Part shown: positions 9,837 to 17,700 of the stretch, piece after piece
How the letters are laid out: each line of letters begins with the position of its first letter
How positions within the stretch are numbered: the first letter of the stretch is position 1
Assembly (NCBI GenBank): GCA_963831235.1
Contig: CAWHPS010000019.1
Coordinates: 23,340 to 87,339 of the forward strand
Length of the DNA: 64,000 nt
Reading direction: 5' to 3'
DNA from: CAWHPS01 sp963831235
GTDB lineage: Bacteria > Fibrobacterota > OXYB2-FULL-49-7 > JAEUSG01
Notes under the pieces: generated by a model
The model's database searches: none
Told to the model about the DNA's origin: nothing
Seen by the model: only the letters and a program-made list of their open reading frames with translations
Program-made: the position numbers and the translations under genes

Positions 9837-9903
9837 GAGACCCTCCTATTGCTATATCTTGTTTGACGTTAGGACAAGAATAACAATAAAAAAGGAGGGT
9901 CTC
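9837..9903 (+). promoter_or_regulatory. Long hairpin enclosing a ribosome binding site
   Basis: GAGACCCTCCT (9837-9847) pairs perfectly with AGGAGGGTCTC (9893-9903). The inner halves also pair (ATTGCTATATCTTGT with ACAAGAATAACAAT, imperfect), giving arms of about 26 bases around a short loop. The right arm contains AAGGAGGG directly before the GTG at 9904. Many insertion elements hide their ribosome site this way in read-through transcripts. Confidence 0.7.
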
Positions 9904-9966
9904 GTGAGTGCGTCAAGAATAAACTGTCTTGGACAAGTTGAACAATTCAACCCAGTCAAAGGTTAA
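9904..9966 (+). pseudogene. N-terminal 20 codons of an insertion-element protein
   Basis: A GTG with a strong Shine-Dalgarno sequence opens a frame of 20 codons (MSASRINCLGQVEQFNPVKG) that ends where the group II intron remnant begins. The quality of the ribosome site and the upstream hairpin suggest the head of a transposase gene whose remainder was lost. The family was not identified. Confidence 0.4.
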
Positions 9967-11125
9967 CCACCGGACTGGTACAGAACCTCGCATGGACTGG
10001 TGGTAACGCCTACCATGATGCCGAGGGGACGGAGACTGTCAGCCGTAATCCGTGGCACGCACACGGGTAAAGCGATTGAGCCCCGAAAATTCTCAAGTTG
10101 CCGCAGGGCCAGGGTTTTCATGTATCTGAAGCCAGCAGCGACACAGGCGCAAAGGTGAGTCTGTGAAGCCGGACCGGGGTCTGAGAACACAGCGGGCAGT
10201 CAAACTGTACAAGATGGGACTTGAGAGAGCCAATTCGTATCCAGAAGTCTCTGGCAAGCCCGAAAGAGGGCGAGGAGAGGTACGCCGGATTGGCAGTCGG
10301 ACTGGTTCATAGTAGAGGAGTAATACCGATAATACGGTATGAGTCCAAATAAGGGCACTCGAAGGGACTGGCGATAAACGGTGTTGGTGAGGATTGTTCC
10401 ATGTCATACGAGGAGATGGCTGATAAAGTGGAGGCAAAGCTGAACCAACTGGCTGAACTTGCGCGGGCGAGACCGAAGCACAAGTACACGACATTAGCGT
10501 ACTTGTTGAATGAAGGATTTCTTGCGCAATGCTTTGGGAGTCTTGGCAAGGACAGGGCTCCAGGAGTCGATGGCGAGACATGGACGGAATATGAGCAGGA
10601 GCTTGAAGACAATCTTGGGCAACTCGTTAGCCGTATGAAAGCGAAGCAGTACTGGCCGCAACCTGTCCTACGGAAGTATATACCGAAGGATGAAAAGAGT
10701 AAGCAACCTCTTGGCATACCAGCCACAGAGGATAAGGTAGTGCAGAAGGGTTTGAGCCGGATATTGGAATCGATATACGAGGCGGATTTCCTTGATTGCT
10801 CATACGGGTTCCGCACAGGTAGGAGCTGTCATGATGCGCTGAGTGCTATGAACAGGATAATTGAACGTTCCCCCATCAATCATATAGTGGAGGCAGACAT
10901 CAAAGGGTTCTTTGATAATGTTTCACATGAATGGATGATGAAGTTTTTGAAGTTGCGAATCAATGATCCGAGCCTTCTGCGTATTATTGAGCGGTTTCTG
11001 AAAGCCGGATATATGGATTCCAATCTGTTGGTGGCAACCGAAAAGGGGACACATCAGGGTGGAAATCTGAGTCCGATGCTTGCTAACATATTCCTGCACT
11101 ACGTGCTTGATTTATGCTATGACGC
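9967..11125 (+). mobile_element. Group II intron remnant, 3' truncated
   Basis: A 430-base non-coding, highly structured leader precedes a LtrA-type reverse transcriptase frame, as in bacterial group II introns. The element stops inside the reverse transcriptase, so the catalytic YADD part, the maturase domain and RNA domains V and VI are all absent. The exact 5' end is uncertain because no clear GUGYG start was found. It cannot splice or move by itself. Confidence 0.7.
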
Positions 11126-11147
11126 CAAAAAGCGGTTGGATTATTGA
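10401..11147 (+). pseudogene. Truncated group II intron reverse transcriptase
   Basis: The 248-codon frame covers only the N-terminal half of the usual 400-600 residue intron protein. Seen: GKDRAPGVDGETWTEYEQEL (RT block 0/1), YIPKDEKSKQPLGIPATEDK, SYGFRTGRSCHDALSAMN, VEADIKGFFDNVSHEWMM with the first catalytic aspartate, and THQGGNLSPMLANIFLHYVL (block 4). The match ends at about 11120; the last residues before the stop come from neighbouring DNA. The YADD motif is missing, so the protein is inactive. It differs clearly from the full intron protein at 33113 and is a separate lineage. Confidence 0.85.
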
Positions 11148-11628
11148 CGGTTGTGCATAGTTTGAAGGATTTTTCTGATCAGCTCGGGGGTGCGAATAAT
11201 CTTTTTTACCTTTGGCGATAGATTTCTATTTTCTTGTTCTTCGTTTTTTAATTTATTCCTGACCAGGTTTACATCGATTTGTGCAAATCGAGCTTCCAGC
11301 GATGGTGCACCGTTAAGAATGATCGTTCGATATGTGTTGTCGGAAAGGTTTGAGATTAACGGGGTATCTGTCAAGATAGCCTTCAGAGTTTTGGTCATTG
11401 TGTTATTGCCGTTTCTTTTTCTGTGGTTCCTGCGCAGATATCTGAAGAACCGCTCAAGGATATTATTGGTCCGTTGAGGATAAATGATAACGGTGCCATG
11501 GGGGGTGTTTTTAACGATAGGGTCGGCGAAAAGCTTGTTCCAATAGCGTTTGATTTGGTCATGCCCATCTTCGACAGTTGACAAACGCACATGCCTTATA
11601 AATCAATGGTTTACGGGCTTGGCATGAG
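11141..11628 (-). pseudogene. C-terminal part of a split transposase
   Basis: About 150 residues read RYWNKLFADPIVKNT, IIYPQRTNNILERFFRYLRR, NGNNTMTKTLKAILTDTPLI and RTIILNGAPSLEARFAQID up to a TAA at 11141. The NNILERFFR helix around a glutamate resembles the third catalytic block of DDE transposases, but the family was not named with certainty. The frame is continuous, across the inserted IS1634-type element, with the fragment at 13424-13558, apart from a single TGA. The GTG at 11590 is only an internal codon. Confidence 0.55.
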
Positions 11629-13293
11629 TGTAGTGCCACACTTTTCAACCTCTCGAAGAACAGGCGGCAGAACCGCACCCACAGCCTGAAAAGCTTTTCC
11701 TGCCATACCGGATGTTTCAGTTCGGATAATAAACTTTTTGCTATTATGTGTTACGGCAACTTCCTGCACAGCGTCAACATCTCGGATAATATCAGCCCAT
11801 TCGATTGTCCATTCTTTAGCTGCTATTTTATCTTGGAGGGTTTTACGTAACAGCAGTGCCAGAAAAGAGCAAAACACATGGCCGGAAATATTATCATCGC
11901 AACGATGAAATACCGGCCTTGTATCCAATACTGACTTCATGGTGCGGAAAATATCTTCCACCATCCAGAGCTGTTTATATTTCAGGGCTACCTCTTCGGT
12001 TTCAAGCTTGGTATTGGTTCGCAGCACCCACTTGCCGTCAAAACGCTCCTCCTCTTTTATTTTTTCTTCGTCAATCTCAAAATGTCCTTTGCCAGACTTC
12101 AAATAGCGTCGGTAACCCTTGTTGCCCACCAAGGCCTTATCACCCTGTTTAAGCTTCTCTTGAAGGGCTACCACAATCGCTTCCCTGTCATGACGGTCTT
12201 TGCGGACTTCCTCTTCGTTGCAACACACAATATACCGCCTTTCATCCACAAGGACTTCTTTTACTTTAAGTGGCGCAGGGTCTTTTGTACACAGCCGCTC
12301 AGGATACACTTCCTGGTAACGACCACCACGGCAAAGCACATCATTTTTTGCTTCGTTTACAACATGCATCCGAACCCCAAGAATATACTCCCACCCCAGC
12401 TCATGCAATTCGTCAATGGTTGACTCGCTTATCATTCCGCGATCCGCGACAATACAGACGCGCTCCACGCCAAATTGCTGCTTGAGGCGCGTGGCAATCG
12501 GAATCATTGTTTTTACATCGGTTGTGTTGCCAGGCATAATCTGCGAGCAAATAGGATAGCCCTTGTCATCCAACACCACACCCACAACTATCTGCGCCAA
12601 ATCCGACCGCTTATTCTTGGAGTGTCCGCGCCGTCCCAATTTGGCGCCTCCGGCACCTTCAAAATGAAGTGATGTTGTGTCAAAGAAAACGATATCAAGC
12701 TTGGTAAAAAGATTTCTCCTTAAAGCAAACAGACTCTCTTCAATCAAATCCTTATTCGAGCGTGCTATAAAAGGGGTCGCGCCAGCTTGCATTTCCTTCG
12801 GCAATGGTTCGCCAAGCCATCCCATTGTCCGATAAAAGTGATGCAAGCTAAATGAATCGTCAAAGCCGTTAATCTTATAGGCACCCAGCCACTTCAACGC
12901 GGCACGATCCGAACCTGGAGCAAACAGCCGGTGCAAGACGGTAGTAAAAATAACCCGCTCTATGGAAAATGAAAAAGCCCTGCCATGTAGCAGTCCTTCA
13001 ATGATGCCTTTTATGCCTGTTTCGAGCCAGATACGTTCAAACAGAATGGAGGGACCGATTTTGCAAGTGGCGGTTGTTGTTGTTTCTCCGCGTTCATGGG
13101 CATCAAGAACAAATAGTTTAGTCGAAAAGCGAAGCCCTGACTTCAGCAAAGAATCAAGTTGCCCAGTTGTTTGAAGGATATCCAATCTGCCTATAGTGGC
13201 AATTACAGTTTGAATGACTTTCTCGCCATCGCGGTGGTTTTCGACTATCTGGAGATAGGTTTTGTCTCTTCTTCGTTTTGCACGAACAAACAT
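11611..13293 (-). CDS. IS1634-family (IS4-like) DDE transposase, intact
   Basis: A 560-residue transposase of normal length for the IS1634 group. Catalytic residues are visible: the first aspartate in KLDIVFFDTTSLHFEG (near residue 210), the second in ERVCIVADRGMISE, and the glutamate in KYKQLWMVEDIFRTMKSVLD (near residue 455). The N-terminus (MFVRAKRRRDKTYLQIVENH) is the usual one for the family. The coding frame passes through the right-hand terminal repeat, which encodes CGTTL, and its stop codon lies 15 bases outside the element in host DNA. The element is therefore dependent on the insertion site for termination. It looks recently active. Confidence 0.92.
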   Translation of the reverse strand: MFVRAKRRRDKTYLQIVENHRDGEKVIQTVIATIGRLDILQTTGQLDSLLKSGLRFSTKLFVLDAHERGETTTTATCKIGPSILFERIWLETGIKGIIEGLLHGRAFSFSIERVIFTTVLHRLFAPGSDRAALKWLGAYKINGFDDSFSLHHFYRTMGWLGEPLPKEMQAGATPFIARSNKDLIEESLFALRRNLFTKLDIVFFDTTSLHFEGAGGAKLGRRGHSKNKRSDLAQIVVGVVLDDKGYPICSQIMPGNTTDVKTMIPIATRLKQQFGVERVCIVADRGMISESTIDELHELGWEYILGVRMHVVNEAKNDVLCRGGRYQEVYPERLCTKDPAPLKVKEVLVDERRYIVCCNEEEVRKDRHDREAIVVALQEKLKQGDKALVGNKGYRRYLKSGKGHFEIDEEKIKEEERFDGKWVLRTNTKLETEEVALKYKQLWMVEDIFRTMKSVLDTRPVFHRCDDNISGHVFCSFLALLLRKTLQDKIAAKEWTIEWADIIRDVDAVQEVAVTHNSKKFIIRTETSGMAGKAFQAVGAVLPPVLREVEKCGTTLMPSP

Positions 13294-13423
13294 AGCGCCT
13301 CGGTGTTTATGTAGGCACTACTAATATACAATATTGAAAAACGAATTGCAAGCTATTTATGAGCTAATAATAAGCTTTTTAAAGGCTTAAGTAGCCTACG
13401 GTCAAGCTATTTGTGGCACTACA
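11629..13423 (-). mobile_element. IS1634-family insertion sequence, complete
   Basis: The ends are a perfect 12-bp inverted repeat: TGTAGTGCCACA at 11629-11640 and its complement TGTGGCACTACA at 13412-13423. The 1795-bp element carries one transposase. No duplicated target bases were recognised next to the ends. It splits an older transposase gene. Confidence 0.85.
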
Positions 13424-13558
13424 TTTTAGCTTTTTGTTCGTCAAAAACAGCCCAAAATGCAGAAATTAGATCAGAATCGCCATTTCGCGCATAGTCAACT
13501 GTCCAAGATGGGTAAGACGGTTTCTTTTCTTGAAGTTGGATAGTTCTATGGGCTATGT
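13424..13558 (-). pseudogene. Upstream part of the split transposase
   Basis: The minus-strand frame IQLQEKKPSYPSWTVDYARN, then GDSDLISAFWAVFDEQKAK, runs directly into the IS1634-type element and continues in the same frame beyond it at 11628. The 5' end is missing. It overlaps the promoter region of the plus-strand lipoprotein gene. Confidence 0.45.
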
Positions 13559-13613
13559 TTTAATACCGGATTATCAGAAAATAATTTCCGGAAGAAAGTA
13601 TGTGTACAATATC

Positions 13614-13904
13614 ATGACTATAAGAAACGGCAATTTTATAGCAGGGTTCATGTCCGTGATTTTGCTGCTTATGGCAGGCTGCTTGAAAAAACAGTATTCG
13701 CAGGACGAATTTACAAATAAGGTATTGGGTAAACCCACATGGATTGTGCGATTGGTTGTTGGTAAACCCGATGAAATAAATAAGAACAAAGAGGATATAA
13801 CCTGGATATATAAAAGCCGTATTTCCAATTTAAAGTCCGATAAACAGGTCAGCACCGTATGGCTGACTGTTAAAGAAGGCAAAGTCAAACAGGTTGCCTA
13901 CTGA
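13614..13904 (+). CDS. Small lipoprotein, SmpA/OmlA-like fold possible
   Basis: The start at 13614 places a lipoprotein signal at the N-terminus: MTIRNGNFIAGFMSVILLLM followed by AGC with the lipid-bearing cysteine. An upstream ATG at 13530 would add 28 residues without function. The mature part (about 74 residues) has LGKPTWIVRLVVGKPDEI, DITWIYKSR and VSTVWLTVKEGKVKQVAY, the GxPxxxxxxxxxWxY...F.dGkv pattern of small SmpA/OmlA-type envelope lipoproteins. The role is inferred only from this pattern. No clear ribosome site was seen. It precedes a small outer-membrane protein and a very large lipoprotein on the same strand. Confidence 0.6.
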   Translation: MTIRNGNFIAGFMSVILLLMAGCLKKQYSQDEFTNKVLGKPTWIVRLVVGKPDEINKNKEDITWIYKSRISNLKSDKQVSTVWLTVKEGKVKQVAY

Positions 13905-14030
13905 AAGGTTGTTCCAGAATATTATTAGCGCATATTAAATTTTATCTTGCTTAAATGGCAAACCAACTTTTATCTTATTACACCTTTCACTTTTAATAAA
14001 AATTGAATTTTACCCAAGGGGGATATTATA

Positions 14031-14639
14031 ATGTTGAAACCGTGTTCATTATTAATAGTCGCGATAATGAGTTGTGCTACATCAGGGTGGAGCTTGGAAA
14101 AAGCATCAGATAAAACCTCCACTATCGGGATAGGATACGACGAGGGTGTTCTTATTCGTGCTTATATTCTTGAAAATGTCGCGGGTTATATTGGCGTGAA
14201 TTATTATGTAATAGGACCCGAAGACTCTGTGGGTCATCAGCCACTAAACCGGCTGGCCTGGAAGGTCGGCGGGGAATATGTTATAAAACGTTTTGAAAAA
14301 CTCAGGGTCAATACTTTTGGTGAATGGCGCCAGGAAATGATTCAGAACGAAACATCGGTTTCCGCCAGTGGCAGCACCATCAGGTATAACCAATGGAATA
14401 CATTGTTGAGGGTCGGTTTGCGTCCGGAATACTTTCTGATTCCGCAGCTATCCATTGATTACAAGATCGGAATTCAATTCGTTCATCATGGATCCGAATT
14501 CAGTCTGAATGCAGCTAAAGACGGTGTGCAAAGTGAAAAAAATGAATACGATGAAGCTGGGTTATACTGTGGTCGCAGCATGTACAAGGATACTCCGGAA
14601 ATTCTGCTGAATTTAAACGTGACGCTCTATATTTTTTAG
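14031..14639 (+). CDS. Small outer-membrane beta-barrel-like protein
   Basis: A 202-residue exported protein with AAGGGGG seven bases before the ATG. Residues 1-21 form a signal peptide (MLKPCSLLIVAIMSCATSGWS). The rest alternates polar and hydrophobic residues as in beta strands, for example TIGIGYDEGVLIRAYIL, YIGVNYYVIG, WKVGGEYVIK, LLRVGLRPEYFLIP and LSIDYKIGIQFVHHG, and ends in NLNVTLYIF with the terminal aromatic residue of barrel proteins. An 8-stranded barrel is plausible. The family is unknown. It stands between a lipoprotein and the large Ig-like lipoprotein and may share their transcript. Confidence 0.6.
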   Translation: MLKPCSLLIVAIMSCATSGWSLEKASDKTSTIGIGYDEGVLIRAYILENVAGYIGVNYYVIGPEDSVGHQPLNRLAWKVGGEYVIKRFEKLRVNTFGEWRQEMIQNETSVSASGSTIRYNQWNTLLRVGLRPEYFLIPQLSIDYKIGIQFVHHGSEFSLNAAKDGVQSEKNEYDEAGLYCGRSMYKDTPEILLNLNVTLYIF

Positions 14640-14726
14640 CAGATATTATTAAAATCTGAAATAATAAAAGTAATAAAAATGAAAGTAATTTTATTTAAAT
14701 CAAAATTCCAAAATAGGAGGTTTTCT

Positions 14727-17700
14727 GTGGAAAAGCAACATTGTTTTCGTGCATGGTTATTTGTGTCTGCATTTGTTGGATTATTGGCTGGGTTGCTGAT
14801 GTTTTCCTGTACCAAGGATAATCCAACAAAACCCCAAATCACAGGCAATAATAATATTACCAAGACAACGTATTCGTTTACCGGTTATGTTATTGACGGT
14901 TTTACCGGCAGTCCGTTGAGCGGCGCATTAGTGACAGATGGAAGTACCGCATCCTACACCACCGGTTCAAACGGCGGTTTTACGATTGAAGAGATTCCTT
15001 ATGGCAATCACTGCTTTTATTTCTCTTTCCCAGGCGATTCCGCTCACCGCTATACAACATCTGTTGTCACTATTGAAGGCAAGACTTGGGAGAATTTCGC
15101 TTATATAGGCGTGGGCGCAGGTGTCAGCGGCCCCGATACCGTTATCGGCGGTATCAAAAATGTCGCCGGTCCGGTCAAGCTTTACCCTCTGTCCGGACAG
15201 GTTTCCGGATCCGTCAAAACTCAGTTACATGGCCGCGCCCCGCTTACGTCCTTGCCGAACGTAGCGGTCAAAATCACCTTTGATCCCGCTGCAAACCAGG
15301 ATAATCAAGGCAATAACGATGCTCCGGTTGCCTCAAATGTGGAAGTGGGACCGAGTGCTTTTACGGTATTAACCGATGCATCCGGTAATTTTTCGATTAC
15401 AGGCATACCGGTATCGGGTGATCCTGATGAAAAAGCCATGCTAAAAATCCTGAACGTTAACGCGAACGGGATCAACTGGCAAATGACCGGCGCAACCGAT
15501 GGTATGGCCGTGGAATTGGTTGCAGGGCAAAATGTGGCAATCGGTTATGTAATAATGAATCCCATAGTATCAATAACCCTCACGGACCTGGACAATAATT
15601 TCAGGACGCTTGTTGTGAATCCCGAGCATATATTCGAAATAACATATAACGATACACTTGATATGGTTTCTTATGCAGTTCTTTCTTATGCCGACGCAGA
15701 GGGTGTAAAACATAATATTACGGTAACCGTTAATGTTACAGGTACCAAAATCTCTATTGATCCAGCACTTTCACTCCTTGATGGACGGACATATACTTTG
15801 AATACATATGTTTATGGGGCCAAAGGTCAGAATGTCACCCGCAGCTACACCGTGTCAGTGGCCGGCGGCGGTTTGGCCGACGTGCTGTTGTCCAATATTC
15901 TTACCAGTTCAAAGGGGCCTATTTACAATTTCCCGATTCAGACGCCCATTACCTTCAAATTCAAGGATGCCATTATCGGCAATCCGTCAGTCCAGGTGAC
16001 CAATAACGATATCCTCTATTCAACACTGGACAGCACGCTAACCATTACCCCGCGCAATATCTGGAAGACAGGCACAGTAAACGTGGCTGTTGTACTGGCT
16101 GGTAATCAACCAGTACGGTTCAGTGTGGCCTTAAACATTGAAAATCCGCTCGCATTTGTAGCTTCCAATGTTTACGATTTTAATCAAAATCAGGTTAAGA
16201 ACGGACTGGCGCTTAACGCATCGATATATTTCATTGCGAACAAACCTCTTTCCTCGGCTAATGTGATTTTCGCTGATCCATCCGGAACCTCAATTCCTGT
16301 AACCACGACCATCAGTTCCGATACGGTCAGGATTGTACCCGTCAATACACTTAAAGCCGCCAGTTATTACGATGTAATCATCACAGTCGAAAACGCCCAG
16401 GGCGAAAGCAAGTCCGCGACAGTCAATAATTTCTTGACCACTGCGGCTCAGTTCTACGCTATCAGCGACAACGTTCGTCTCGGCAATGACATGAATCTTC
16501 CCCGTCTCGATTTTCCCCCGAATGCTGATATCGTCATTGTCATGAACCATCGCGTGGCCAAAGCCTCTGCCACATTATCCGGTGTTAATGTAAAAGTCAC
16601 CACCAGGGGCGATACAATTACCATAGATCCGGAGGTCGTGCTTACACAGGGAGGTTCATATAACCTGACTCTTTATGCCCAGGATACCGCAAATCAGGCA
16701 ATTGACGGCCCCTTTGTTTATGGTCTTACGCCCCGTGCACTGGTTTTTATAATTGCCACCAATGTCCGCACTATTGACGATCAGCCGGTAATCAATGCTG
16801 CGAAGAACATCTCTCCCTGGTTCAAACTCAGTTCTGCACCAGTGGTCTCAAAGATGAAAGTTATTATTTCAAATCCTTCCATTGATGCTAATGTCACTGT
16901 GAATGGCGATACTCTTTTTATAGATCCGGTTTCGGATTTCCAGTATAATGCCAGTCCGACCATCAATGTCACTGGTGAGTCCGTTGATGGCAACTATATC
17001 ACGTTCTCCAGGAGCTTTACTGTCTTGCGGAAACCCCAGATGACCGTAGTGGCTTCTAATGTGTTAAACGACAATTTCGAAGGATTGGTCAATATTCCGG
17101 AAAATCTGGAAGTCTGGTATAAAATGTCCCGTACCCCGGATAGCGCGACGGTAACCGCCACTATTGACGGTGTGACCGCCAATGTACGCGTAAAAGCAGA
17201 TACCATTTTCGTCAAGAATATAGCCAATTTTAGTGGAGGCTCCTCTCCTGTTGTCAGGATTCAAGGTATGGATACGGAAGGCATCTCCTTTGCGCTTAAT
17301 GGCGATGGAACGACCTGGCCTGATTGGCCGGCGTTTAATGTACGTCAGGCATTGTATCCATTGGCTTCCAACACCTGGGGGCTTACGACCGGAACTTATA
17401 AAACGGAATTTCCCGTTTATGGCACTATGTGGGTCAAATGGTCGCGGCCTCTCAGCACGGATAGTACGAAAATCTCATGGACCAACAGTCTTGCCAGTCT
17501 GACATTGTGCGGTGATGCCTCCCTTACGGGTACGCCGAATGCCAATGTCCGGGTATCCGGCGATACGCTTTTCGTAACACCCATTAAAACAAGAATTGCT
17601 CTGAACTACAATGATATCGTCGGATTCATGGTACAGGTGACAGGAGATCTAGGTTCGAAATCCAACTGGTCAAATTTTCAGGTGACGAATGAACAGAGCA

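Noticed and set aside
11141..13558. Target-site duplication of the IS1634-type element
   Set aside because: The bases next to the two perfect terminal repeats (CATGAG and TTTTAG) do not match each other.
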